Positions 34,948-48,859 of a stretch of DNA of 64,000 nt are shown in pieces (the first letter of the stretch is position 1; every line of letters starts with the position of its first letter). A program made the translations under genes and the position numbers. Below the pieces are notes generated by a model. It saw only the letters and a list, made by a program, of their open reading frames with translations. It made no database searches and was not told the DNA's origin. The DNA is from Scenedesmus sp. ARA3 (Eukaryota > Chlorophyta > Chlorophyceae > Sphaeropleales > Scenedesmaceae): positions 2,010-66,009 of the forward strand of contig RWJK01001169.1 in NCBI GenBank assembly GCA_004335835.1, given 5' to 3'.

Positions 34948-36852
34948 CGCTGCGCGTGTTCCTGGAGGCTGACGGCAACCTGCGCAGCAGCCCCTCCTGG
35001 CGCTGCCTGAAGCCGGCCGTGCTCACACCCATCCAGGCCACCAACCGGCTGCTGCGCACGCTGGTGGGTGCGCGCAAGACAGCGCCAACCCCAAGCGAGG
35101 TGGTGCAGCCTGCTGCCGCGTGCAGGGACGTGTACCGGCTGCTGCACGAGAACATGCAGCAGCTGCGCGGCAGCTTCAAGCACTCGCCGCTCGGCGCTGA
35201 GGTGAGGCCGGCAGGCGTGCGGTTGTTGTTTTTGCGGCACAGTCATGAAAGAGGTGGCGCACGCAAGGGGGCTGGTGCTGGCGTTGCTGCATGCGTTCGG
35301 CTGTCAGGGGTAGCTCCAGCGTCAGCATGCGCTGTGTTTGCTGTATATCTGGCAGCTCAAGCTGTGCTGCTCATAACATCTGCCAACTGCACACAAGCTG
35401 AACAACCTGGCAAGTCTGCTACCAACTGGCAAGTCTGGTACCAACTTCTCACAGATCACTGTTTTGGTTCAACTGGTGGCGTGTTGTGCCGCACTTGCAG
35501 GAGGTGTCGCTGCGTGACGATACAGCCCTAGTGGAGGATGAGGCCGCGGCGCTGCACGTGGCGCTGCACCGCGCAGAGGCCTGGAACCGCGCCGCGCAGC
35601 GCAGGGCAGCACTGCTGGGCGAGTCTGCTGCTGCGCTGGAGGCGCTGGCGAGCTATGAGGGCAGCTATGCGGGCGGCCAGCCTGGCACGACTGCGGCGCT
35701 GGGCGCGGCAGCAAAGGTGAGGCAGACACGTGCATGCTTATGACCATACATGATTATGCAGTGGGCCTTGGTGCATCCGTTCGTTGCTGTGTGCTGGGTT
35801 TGAAGCCGGCAGAGTTTGGGGCAGACTGCTCGTATGGCACAAAACTTTGTAATGTGACGCGCTGTGGTGTTCCGGCTGCAGGCCATGCAGCTGTGCTGAG
35901 ATGCCTCCGACGACGTACAATAAACCGGGAAGCACTCCGTGCTGCATCATGCACTGCTGCCTGCAGGCCATGCAGCTGTGCGGGGACGCCTCCAGCCACG
36001 CATCATCCAACAGCGCATCCGTGCTGCAGCCGCTGCGCGACCACCACGCCATCACGCCCAACGTGATGGCGGCGCTGCACGGCCGCGAGCGGCAGCTGCT
36101 GACGGTGACGACGCTGCGGCAGGACCTGGAGGACAAGCGCGCGCGGCTGTCTGCTGCGCAGCTGATGCCGGCCAGCCAGGCTAAAAAGGTGTGTTGTGTG
36201 GGTGTGGCTGTCTGAGTGTGAACGTGAGTGAGAGGGGGTGATACTTGTATGCATGTGCAGGTGCAGTCGGCAGCAGCAACGGCAGCAGCAGCAGCTGGAC
36301 AAGCATTGCTGGTGCGGCATGTAGTGGGCTTTGTTGTGTGCTGAACTGCTTCCCTTGCACACGTGATGTTTGCCGCATGCCCGCTGCTGCAGGTTGATGC
36401 GCTGCGCAGCGTGGTGGGCCAGCTGGAGGTGTCTGCTGCTGCAGCTGAGGCGGAGTACAATCGGCAGCTGGCGCGCAACAAGGACGAGCTTGCGGGGCTG
36501 CGGCAGTCGCGGGGGCAGGAGCTGACCGGCATGCTGGTGGGTGGCGGCTGCATAAGAAACATAAAGAGACAGAAGCGCAGGCTGCAGCGTTGTGCAGCGC
36601 TAAATGCAGATGGCCTCTGCCTGCGTGTTGCGACAGCTACTGATCCACGTTGTCCGTCTGTATTTGCTGTGCGTGTGCAACTTAATGTTGTGTTGCTGCT
36701 GCATGCTGCAGGCTGCGCTGGTGACGCTGGAGCTGAAACATGAGCAGCAGCAGGCGGCCGTGTGGCAGCAGCTGCTGCAGAGCTTGCCGCAGCCAGGCCT
36801 CACCACAGCCTACATGGCGCAGCGGGAGCTGCAGCTGGGCGCGCAGCAGTGA
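32667..36852 (+). CDS. Sorting nexin, SNX1/SNX2 type (PX plus Vps5/BAR), 9 exons, 621 aa
   Basis: Sorting nexins of this type bind endosomal PI3P through PX and form membrane-curving BAR dimers in retromer-linked sorting. Exons: 32667-32753, 33125-33647, 34067-34208, 34579-34714, 34947-35201, 35501-35716, 35967-36188, 36393-36536, 36712-36852; phases close. Residues 30-180 are a disordered Ser/Ala/Pro region. The PX domain begins near LRIAVHNPL (about residue 184), continues with YISYEVTTVTSLPHF and VRRRFRDFVSLSNLLPKLL, and includes LPARPDKNMIEGRRMTEAFV and ERRASLERYLNRLAAHP. The RRRFRDF and RPDK segments are PX phosphoinositide-binding elements. The remaining roughly 300 residues are helical and charged (for example LLHENMQQLRGSF, LRQDLEDKRARL), as in Vps5-type BAR domains. 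TGTAA elements at 36,943 and 37,028 are candidate poly(A) signals. The start is the only ATG giving a phase-compatible first exon. Confidence 0.88.
34907..34942 (+). repeat. (CTG)12 abutting the acceptor of sorting nexin exon 5
   Basis: Twelve CTG units are followed only by CCAG before exon 5 (34,947). The tract occupies the place of the polypyrimidine tract. Confidence 0.9.
35869..35912 (+). repeat. Copy of the 5' edge of sorting nexin exon 7
   Basis: The sequence CTGCAGGCCATGCAGCTGTG occurs at about 35,877 and again at the true exon start (exon at 35,967), offset about 85 bp. The echo has an intact acceptor but runs to a TGA within four codons in the required frame, so use of it would truncate the protein. 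Confidence 0.88.
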
Positions 36853-37589
36853 GCCGGACGCTGCTTGGACACATGAATTTTTGAGCGGTGCCAGCTGCCA
36901 CTTGCCGAGTGTGCGGCATTGGTGCATACTTGGGAGCTGCGTTGTAAGGTGCATTGCCAGGGACTGTGAGCTGGCGCTGCGCCATGCGGTCTGTTGAGTA
37001 ATGGATACGATGCCAATGCAGGCTAGATGTAAGGCACTTGGTGCAGTTTTGGTTGTCGCACCGGTGGCGCAATGCCGCCCCCTCTAATACTTTCACCATT
37101 TGACGTGTGCATTCCGGTATGGACTGTTGCGCACATGTTGCTGTTTTCTCCTTGCACCATCTGGTTGAAAGTTGACTGAGCGTGCAGGGCTCATGTCTGC
37201 CGCTGCAGGCGTCTTTGTGCCATCAATTTCCTTACGCCAGTTCATGCTTCGGACTTTTTGTGCGTTTTATTGCAATGTGAGGCACTTCCACTGCACTGGG
37301 GGCTGGTAGAATCCACCCGCAGCAGTTGGGTTATGCTGTTGCAACCAACAATTTAAGGTCTCATGCGGCAGCCCAGGCCGCTGGCAGGGGTTGATGTATT
37401 GGCAATCAGAATGTTTGTTCGTGCATCAATGCTTGTAGTATGGTCGTATGCTGCAGCAACTGTGCCACAGGCTGTGGCCCACAGCAGCATGTAACATCCA
37501 GGGTTGTCTGGACATTGGCAGGATGGACTGTACCTCGAACTGTCGAAGTTGCGGTGCCAAGCATGAAGCTGAACATCGACGAGTGTTAA

Positions 37590-37915
37590 CCTGACACAGT
37601 TGTTATGCCTGTTATGTCTGGGTTGCTTCCTGAAACACGGATCGTTCCTGTGTCCGCTTCGCATAAGGAACCCGTAAGGAACCCGGCAGTTGACGTGCTA
37701 GCAGCGCCACTTACCATCAGCGAGTCAAACGCAAGCATACGTATACTGCATTTGTTGTTCTGGTTACCGCATACGACACTCAGTCTCGTGCCGGGGCTGA
37801 AGGGCTTCATGTGAAGCATCAGTGCTTCCTGTTCAAGGACCCAACGCCCTGCAGCGCCAGCTCTGCTGTCGCACCAGGAGCAGCTTTGCTGTGATATAGA
37901 ATTTCAGCAGCAGCA
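37590..37915. promoter_or_regulatory. Probable promoter and 5' leader of the DnaJ gene
   Basis: About 37,590-37,830 is a compositional island with few CAG words and many CpG-containing ones (ACACGGATCG, CATACGACACTCAG), just upstream of the DnaJ ATG at 37,916. An open frame on each strand crosses it, but neither resembles a known protein. No TATA box is evident. Confidence 0.45.
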
Positions 37916-37945
37916 ATGGGCAAGGACTACTACAAGATCTTGGTA

Positions 37946-38002
<57 letters not shown>

Positions 38003-41000
38003 TCGATAGTGCACTGCTGCAGCTGCTGCAGCAGTGCCACAATGTGCCACCCCTTACCAGCCGTGTGATTATTAGCCCATTGAGCTGCATCAAACACCTA
38101 AAATTGGTTATTTCACCCATTAGGTGCGTGACGTGCTGTGCTTGTGCTTTCGATGCCAGCCGACAGCTCAGCATAGTGTGCATAGGCTCAGTGGCTACGC
38201 CTGCACAGCATGCAGCAGCATGCATACATTGAAGAGCGGTGTTTAGTTCCAGCACCATCTTCTAGCCGCAAGTAAGTTGCATGTCCGTGTGCGTTGCTGT
38301 TGATCGCCAACACCTTACTACACATCATGTCTGAAACATGCCAGGGTGTGTCCAAGACTGCCACTCCTGATGAGCTGAAGAAGGCCTACAGGCGCCTGGC
38401 AGTCAAGGTGTGTCAGCACTAACAGCCAACGAAGCAACCGGCAGTCAGCTAGCTGCTATGTATACATTGGTCCACCCAGCTCCATCAGCTGCGCCAGTCC
38501 TACATTCAACCTGCAGCTACTGCAACATTCTGCACGATCAGTGCAGCGCATCCCCATCCCTGCCACCTTGCACCTTGCATGCTTGTGTTGCTATCACGGG
38601 GCTGCTGCACAGCCACTCTCTCGCTCGCTGCAACCTCCCTGCGCTGACCTGGCACTTGCTCCCACCGCCCCTACCTCGCCACCTCCCGCAGCACCACCCT
38701 GACAAGAACCCCAACAGCAGGGAGGCAGCAGAAGAGAAGTTCAAGGAGATCAGCGAGGCATATGATGTGCTCAGCGACCCAGACAAGCGGCAGGTGCGGC
38801 TAGCCTTGTCATGTTACTGTTAGTGGGAATGTTCAAATAACAAAGTGACAGCTGGGCTGCTGCTGTTTGACGGTTGGGTTTGAGGCATGCAATGTGGTAC
38901 ATTTCTGATAGCATCTATGCGCGGTGGCTGTTAGCTGGAAATCGTGGTGTGCCATTGCGGCGGTGTCTGCTTGCAACGTAAAGCTGAGCACCATTTGCCG
39001 AGTAGGCATCCACCAGCTGTTATGCAAGCTCGTAGACACTGTTTGTTCTGCATATGGCTGCAGGTGTTCGACGCATATGGTGAGGAAGGCCTCAAGGGCC
39101 AGGTGCCACCACCAGGACCGCAGCCAGCAGCAGCAGCAGCAGGAGGAGGGCCCAGCCCCTTTGCTGGCGGCGCTGGTGGCGGGCCAGCATTCACATCCTT
39201 CAGCTTTGGGCCTGGTGGCGGCTTCCAAGGCAGCTACAGCGGCGTGGATGCTGCGCGCGCCGCCAACATCTTTGCGAGCATGTTTGGGCAGGATGGCTTT
39301 GGCGGGTTCAACGCAATGCCGCGCAGCAGAGTGCGCATGTTCACACGGCAGGGCAGCGGCAGGAGGGGCATGCGGGCAGGGCACGAGTATGCTGCGCAGT
39401 CGGCATGGGGTCAACAAGCGGGTGGTGCAAGCGGCAGCTGGCAGCAGCAGCAGCAGCAGACGCACGGGCACGACCGGCCTGCTGGCAGCGGCACTGGCGG
39501 CTTTGCTTTTGGCCACGGGGATGCAGGTGGGTGCTGCGGAGGTGCTGTGCGAGTGCAGCTAGAGCTAGCAGTGCACAGACAGCCTTGAGAAGCTGCGGTG
39601 GCCGCAGGCTCCCTATGATTGTTTGTCACAGCATGTATCTGACTCAGCAACCAGCCCAACATGTTCAGCGCCTGCTGATGCTGACAGCAGCGTCTCTGTA
39701 TTCGAGAAGCAGACACACAGTGACATGCTGAGCTTGCATCTGTATGCTGTTGCGGCACGAGTTTGAGGCCAGCGTCCGCGGCAGAATCCACTGGACCGGT
39801 TCTGCCCTCAGAACAGCAGACACCTCTGTACTCATCACTGGCTGTGTGGCTATCTGATGTTGCCGCAGACACGGACGGCGAGTTTGAAGCCAGCGTGCTC
39901 AGCGACAGCCTGCTGGACCGCAAGCCGCGCAAGCGCGCCATGAACCTGGCGCTGGGGCTGGACGAGCTCTACAAAGGCGGCACCAAGCGGCTCAAGGTAA
40001 GCGAGGGAGCAAGACAGCTTACGCTAGGTGCTTGAAGGCGTGACTATCCTGCAAATGCTCTCACCAGTTGTGCCAGGGGCCTCGTTGGTGCAAGGCAGCG
40101 CTGGTCTGTATAATCTGCCAGGCATGTGTGAGCATGGATATGCACTGTTGGTAAGCACCTCCAAGGACAGGACGTTTGCCAGAAAGCGTTTCGGCAAACG
40201 CAGGTGTGTATCTGCCTGGCTGCGCTGCCAGGTGACGCGGCACGTGTTTGACGAGCAGCAGGGCAAGTCCGTGGCCAAGGCAGACGTGCTGGAGGTGCCA
40301 GTCAAGGCGGGCTGGAAGCCGGGCACAAAGATCACATACACGGGTGAGTGTGCGCCTGCTGCAGGGATGGCTTGTTGCAGCTGACATGCTGCTGGTGCAT
40401 GCCTACTGCCTCCTTCACCAGCTGGCATTGCTGGCATGTTTAACGGGTGGCGCCTGTCACAGTGGGCAGTGCCGCTGCAAGGTCTCCTGCCTGCATACAC
40501 ACGTGACGCTGCACCTCCTGCATCTCTCTGCAGCTGCTGCTGTGTGCGCCCCAGCTGCCTGCCGCATGGCAATCTCCACAACATGTTATTGTATGTGTCC
40601 GGCTGCTTCTGCCTTACCACCACTTTCACTGCTGCACCCACGTTCTCCAGGCATGGGTGACAGGGAGCCAGGCAGGCCTGCCGACGACCTTGTCTTTGTG
40701 GTGGCTGAGAAGCCCCACCCGCGCTTCAGCCGTGACGGCAATGACCTGCACACCAGCGTCAACCTGAGCTTGCTGCAGGCGCTGCAAGGAGGCAGCACGC
40801 AGGTATGTGGAAGGGTTTGAGTTGCAGGATGATGCAGCAGCTGCAGCAGTGGCGTTAAAGTGGCTGGCTGGGGCCGTCAGCCGCCTGTTGCGTTGCTGAG
40901 TGTGGCGTCACACTTCAAGGGCGCGTCAAGCACTAGGTGCTGCACTGTACTTTGAGCCACAGCCGTTGCCGCCGCTGCGACATGCTCATGCTTTTGTTGT

Positions 41001-41246
41001 TGCTGCTGCTGTTCCCACGGGCTGTGGTTGCAGGTTGAGGCGCTCGACGGCCGCAGCATAAAAGTGCCGCTAGGCCCAGGCCCTGTGCAGCCTGGCTCAA
41101 AGCTGCTGGTCAAAGGCGAAGGCATGCCGGTCAGCAAGACAGCGGGGCAGAAGGGCGACCTGATAGTGACGGTCAAGGTGCAGCTGCCGCAGCTGTCAGA
41201 GCAGCAGAGGTCATTGCTGAAGGAGGTGCTGCAGCAGCAGGCGTGA
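37916..41246 (+). CDS. Class II (DNAJB-type) J-domain co-chaperone, 8 exons, 419 aa
   Basis: This Hsp40 stimulates Hsp70 ATPase and delivers clients. Exons: 37916-37942, 38345-38407, 38692-38793, 39064-39526, 39869-39996, 40232-40343, 40651-40802, 41034-41246; phases close to the TGA at 41,244-41,246. The J domain (residues 1-70) starts MGKDYYKIL, with the HPD motif at residues 32-34 and [28 protein letters not shown] long Gly/Ala/Phe-rich linker follows ([22 protein letters not shown]). There is no CxxCxGxG zinc finger, so it is class II. The C-terminal substrate domains carry [49 protein letters not shown] and LKEVLQQQA, matching DNAJB1/DNAJB4-like proteins in order. The first coding exon is only 27 nt and is followed at once by an 18-unit CAG tract. 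Confidence 0.95.
37948..38001 (+). repeat. (CAG)18 at the start of DnaJ intron 1
   Basis: Eighteen CAG units start five bases into the intron (donor GTAGGCAG). The exon before it is just 27 nt long. Unlike most tracts here the sense strand is CAG rather than CTG. Confidence 0.92.
39748..39803 (+). repeat. Copy of the 5' part of DnaJ exon 5
   Basis: GAGTTTGARGCCAGCGT and CTGGACCG elements at 39,759-39,800 repeat those at 39,880-39,929 in the same order, offset about 121 bp. The echo lies in the preceding intron and has lost the acceptor AG context. Confidence 0.78.
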
Positions 41247-42430
41247 GGGCGCTGCTCGGGGACGTTGCAGGTACTGACGTTTTGCTTGCCCATAGCAGCG
41301 CCTGTTGAACACCAAGTTGGGTGACGGCAACTGCCCCGGGTGCTGCGTGTTGCGCCCTGCTGGTCAGTTGCTACAATGCACTGCCTGGCAGGGAGTACAA
41401 GCACTGCTGAGCTGTCAGGCCTGAGCAGGCTGCTTGAAACAGTTCAGTGCTGATGTTGCTGGTTGACCAGCCTTTTTCAGTAGCTTGATAACTCGTATCA
41501 TTCACTACTAGCAGAACTGCACCGTCCAACCAGCAGAAAGCGAAGGCTGGTCAAAAGTTGGCAAGGACGGACCAAGCGCGTCGTGCTGTACGGCACCTGC
41601 TGTGTTCAGCAACGGAGAGCTCGCTGCTGTGAGGACCTAACTACATGTCTCATACAAAGAAATTACGAGAGCTAACGTGAACTTTCAAGATCCACAACAC
41701 AAAACTCTCGAGTTTGTATGCATGCAAACGTTGGGCTTGCCAACCGATCCACCCGCGTCACCTTTGGACACGGCTTCACAACAGAGCTGCTCGTATAGGT
41801 TCTGGTCGAAGCGGAAGTGCACTCGTGTGTGAAAGCACATCCTGTGCTGCTTAAGCAGCACCTTGAGCTTGACGTCATGCACTTGCCAGTGACATCGGCA
41901 CTAAACCATTCCATGATCGACATTGCCCACTGCCACTGGCGCATTTTGCACGACACACTCAAACTAGAACTAATTCGGATTAGTTTGTTTAAGCACCAGT
42001 TGTATCAGAAGTGGCCAGCTGCAGCCCAACCACCACCTGGACATCGTTGGCTGTGAGTGACTTCGCAGCACATCAGCAGCAACATATGACATAATTAAAA
42101 CATAGTCATTCTTGATGCAGCTTCAGTAGATCGGTGCTTGACGCAGACGCGGGCCACGAATTGGCGCGTGAAAGCAACTTTGGGGTCAGGCTCATGCATG
42201 CAGCGGATGCAGCAAACAACAAGACATAATGCATTAAATAAATATTAGTTTAGTAGAGAATTGGTCTAAGCAGGGGTTGAGCTACTGTATCAGTTGCCTT
42301 CGTCGGGCAGCGATCGCATGACTGCATGAAGACACCCAGCGAGTGCTTGGAAAATGTATGATGACTACTGCTGATTTACATTGTTTTTGATTGGTCTTGT
42401 TTCCGCTGTGCCTTCAACAGAAACTTCACG
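41247..42430. other. Intergenic region with a long promoter-like island
   Basis: After the DnaJ 3' end, from about 41,500 to 42,250, the DNA is AT-richer and CAG-poor. It probably includes the promoter of the next gene. A minus-strand open frame at 41,685-41,882 contains a protein-like stretch but starts at GTG and matches nothing I recognise. Confidence 0.4.
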
Positions 42431-43955
42431 ATGGTGGCAAAGGCAGCTGCAGTCATTGCACTGACCATCATGCTGGCAGGTGAGAGCCAGGCCTATCAGC
42501 GGAACTTTCATTGGAGGCAGGCAAAGCCGTTCACATGACACCATAGCTATTTCATCGGCCTCTGCATGCCTCTGGGCTATGGCAGCCACTACATGCATGC
42601 TTATGGTGTGTGGACAGACTCTACTTTATCAACCAGCCGCCACACGCGTGCTGACACTCCATGTGTTGCTCCCTCCACCTGTTTGCAGCCTCACATGCTG
42701 CAGCAGCAGGCCGCGGCCTGCAGGCTGCACAGAAGGCAAACATCCTGCCGTCACTCATGGGCAAGGGCAAGGGCGCCGCCCCCGTTCAGCAGCAGTATGT
42801 GGCAGCTATGCCACTGCCGGCACCGGCATATGTTGCAGCACAGCCGCAGTATGTTGTGGCAGCACAGCCACAGTACGTTGTTGCAGCCCAGCCACAGGTG
42901 CAGGTGCGTCTATAAGCACGACGCTGCTCACGGGTTGTCAGCTGTTAGCTTCCTGCGCAAGTTTGCAGTGTAGCCTGCCTTTAGATCGCGCCCAAACCTT
43001 GGTGCCCATGTGTTGCACAGAGCTTGCATTATATGCTGCCCCGGTACTTGGTGCAGCAAGACATAGCCAGGCCCCTGCTTCAAATGCTTCAGCTCATGTA
43101 TCTGAATAAGAGCCCCACACACTCACTGATGGCCCATGTTGATGCATTTGCCTACTGCTTTGCAGTATGTGGTGTCTCAGCCACAGGTGAGCCCCTGCAC
43201 AGGCCTCAACGCATGGCCATCACCAGCAAGCTGTTGGATTCACAACTGCAATTGCTAGGCAACTAGATACAGCTACAACGTTCCAGCAATGCAACATGGG
43301 CCACACGATCAACACCTTGGCTTCCTCTGCTTTGACTTGCATGCCGTGCCATCCTGCCTGAGTATGGCCCACCCTGACGTAGTGATGTCTCCTGCTGTGC
43401 AGACCATCGTTGCCGCCCAGCCCCAGCCGCAGTATGTGGTTGCTGCAGCAGCACCAGCACCAGCACCGGTGAGCATAGCAGAAATGCACAATGCTTTTTA
43501 ACATACGTTAGAGGCAGCCCCCGCATGAGGTCAACAGCAGGGGCGTTGGATAGAAACTGTCTGCACCCCTGACGTCATTGCTTGCTTCAGAGTCTCAACA
43601 AACATATGTAGACTGATGCCAGTCGATGGTAGTTGCAAGCGCCTTTGTTGGGATCACAGTCAGACCCAGGCATGGGTGCAGGTGCAACATACTTGCCTTA
43701 TGTTTACAAGGTCTGACTTGCTGCCCTGTGCGTTGCTGCAGGTCGTGCGTGAAGTGCCGGTGCCTGTGCCTGTCCCCACACCGGTGAGCCCAGCAGCTGT
43801 TGACATGATAGTGGCCGCATTGTCAGTGCAGCAGGTTGGGTTCCTTGCTGGTCAGCAGCACAAGAGTGGGCTGGCAAGTGATGAAGTGCTCTTGAACGTT
43901 TTTCATTGTCAAGAGGTATTGAACCCTTTGCTGCTGCTGCTGCTGCTGCCGGTGC

Positions 43956-43987
<32 letters not shown>

Positions 43988-44335
43988 TACAGGTGCCAGT
44001 GCCAACACCAGTGCCGGTGAGTTCACACAGCAAAGTGTCCCTGGGTCGCTCCTGACTGCCCTGCATGTCACTGCCTGATGCAGATGTTCCGTTTGATTGC
44101 GAACGGCACAAGTGCTGCTGCATGTTTTTGCCGGCAACGCCCCTGTCACTCAGCCGCCCAATGACGCCATGTGATGCGTGCCTGGTTCACTGCTGTTGCT
44201 GCCTGTAATCTGCTGCTGCTGCAGACACCTGTGTACGTGCCCAAGCCTGTGCCCGCCAAGGGCAAGAGCCACCCCCACCCCCTGCTGCGCGTTGCCAGCG
44301 CTGTGGCCAAGGCTATTGAGGAGAACGACGACTGA
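42431..44335 (+). CDS. Small secreted Pro/Ala/Gln-repeat protein A (7 exons, 175 aa)
   Basis: Function unknown; I do not recognise the family. Exons: 42431-42479, 42689-42903, 43166-43186, 43403-43468, 43742-43783, 43993-44016, 44225-44335; all GT-AG and in phase to TGA 44,333-44,335. The first exon encodes a signal peptide (MVAKAAAVIALTIMLAGASH). The middle is built from QPQYVVAA repeats, then VPVPTP-type Pro/Val repeats. The C-terminus (LLRVASAVAKAIEENDD) is a short amphipathic helix. Exons 3 and 6 are microexons of 21 and 24 nt. All internal junctions after exon 2 are phase 0, so repeat exons can be gained or lost without a frameshift. The next gene downstream is a paralogue. Secretion is well supported; a wall or matrix role is only a guess from the Pro-rich repeats. 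Confidence 0.78.
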
Positions 44336-45331
44336 TGCTGAAGCACTGCTGACTGCTGTGCTAAGCTTGATGATCAGGACAGGAATAGTTGTTGTCATTT
44401 GGCATGGCAGAGAGCGACGCTCTCACACAAACCCCCCTACAAACACATGCTAGATTATGACATCATGCTGTTGATGAACTGTATGTCAAGTATCATGGGC
44501 ACTGTCTGGTGAGGTGGGCGTGTCACCATCAAAGGGTGAGGGGTAATTCTGGACGGTGATGCAATTCTCGTGCTTTTTGACTGTTCTCGTAAGAATTTGT
44601 TTGCCTTGGAGATGCTGAAGCAGGCTCCTGCATACGCAGTGGTCGTTGAGGTTCTACACCCGCTTCTTCTGCTACCCAAACTATGCAGCAGAAAAAAATG
44701 ATTTTGTATCGTAACAAACATTTAGCGAGCTTCTGGCTCCACTTGAAGCTAGAGAGGCGCTGGCGGTGTTCTTGGCGCCCTTTTGCCATCTCGGCTGAAC
44801 CCGTATTGTTGCATCGAAACCCGCACCGCCTGACGTTGATGATGAACCTGAGAATAATCTAGTTCGAAAAGAAAGGGTTTATCGCCATACTGTAGACGCA
44901 CACCCGCAGTGTTTTGCCAAGGCAGGAACGCAGCGAGCGCGGGGGCTCACGGCCGAGACAAGAAATTGGCCTGTGACAGCATCAACAGCCTGAGTTAAAC
45001 CTTATCTGGTTAGTCAAGAACGTTCTGCTTTTGGAGTGAGACGATCGGCGCAAACGAACTTGAGCGCGAAGCCTGAAGGTATGCACTCCATGCGATCCGA
45101 TGTGCTCCAATACACGGCAGACCAGCGTGTTGTGACGCCATCACAACCTGTTTCTGGTGCTTTCAAGAGCAAGAATGAGCGGACATAGACCAGCATGCAG
45201 GCAGCTCATGCGGAACCTGCGTCGTCCTGCTGTTGAGCTGCTACGCCCCTCTCGCTCGTAAGACGCCTTGCAGGATGCGAGCGTGACTGTGCTTGCTTAG
45301 TAACTTGTGCGTGCATAGGTTGCAGGTTACG
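44336..45331. other. Intergenic region with a long promoter-like island
   Basis: From about 44,540 to 45,250 the sequence lacks CAG/TGCA texture and is CpG-retaining (GCGAGCGCGGGGGCTCACGG). It precedes the second secreted gene and probably contains its promoter. A plus-strand frame without ATG, 44,540-44,701, reads like protein but has no identified relative. Confidence 0.4.
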
Positions 45332-47903
<2,572 letters not shown>

Positions 47904-48859
47904 GCGGTGCGCCCAGCACCACGGTGGGCAAGGCTGCAGGGATCTTGGCATGTTGAGCACATCAGCAAGGGGACATATGGCAAACCAGGGTCTTGCTTGC
48001 GGTTGCAGCAGCAGGCATGCTGCTGTCTAGTCAGGTGCTGAGATCTTTGGGGAGGTCCTTCCTGCTGCCAGGTGGCATGCGCTACTTGGGTGTTTGTGTG
48101 AGTAGCTGCTGCTCTACCGAGATGTGGAGCAGGCTCAGTCTCTGGGCCAGGTACTATCTTAGCGAGTGCTGCAAAGAGCACACAATATTTGGGGCAGTGC
48201 ATCAACTGCCGACAATAGCTCATTGTGGTAATGGATGAAGTGGCTGTGGCCGTGCCAGACTAGTGCACTGCGCAGGGGAGGCACAGGCGATGGATAGCTG
48301 TGTACAGCTGGCATATTCAATATGGGGCTTGGAAGCTGATGTAAGAGGATGAATTCACAGCTGATGTCAGCTGGCATGTGACCAGCATACCTATGGCGGC
48401 AGAGATGCCATGGTGGTGACATGCTGACATTCAATTTGGATTTGGGTCCAAGAATGGGTTGTTCGTACAAGGCGGCGTCAAGCCATCAGAAGCAGCTGAC
48501 CTGTTGCACACTTGCGTTCACAATGAAGTCTCTGCATGTTGTGAAGTAAGCCTGCCGGCAGCTTGGGTGACCCCTGAAGCACCAGAAACACTGTAAGACG
48601 TACTTGCCATGAGGGTACCAGCTTAGTGGCAGAATGAAGGCGGGGCAGCTCTCACGCAGTGTACACTCGGCACCAGGCACTGCACCCTTGTCCCTAGTGG
48701 TCATGACAGCACATGATAGTACTGCTGTCTGGATGCAGGCGTACCCCAAGGCACTTTCATTTTGACTCTTTCTGTATTTGATCGACTTGGCGGGATTCTT
48801 TGACTGCTTTCTGTGCTTCTGCGGCTGCCCACGACAGCCATCACCACGCGTGCCTGCTC
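47904..48859. other. Intergenic region before PARN
   Basis: No gene is recognised. About 48,740-48,950 is CAG-poor with pyrimidine-rich, CpG-retaining sequence (TTGATCGACTTGGCGGG) and probably includes the PARN promoter; it overlaps the possible presequence coding region. Confidence 0.4.

Noticed and set aside
37605..37814. Open frames on both strands upstream of the DnaJ gene
   Set aside because: Balanced base composition makes open frames likely by chance there; position and texture fit a promoter and 5' leader.
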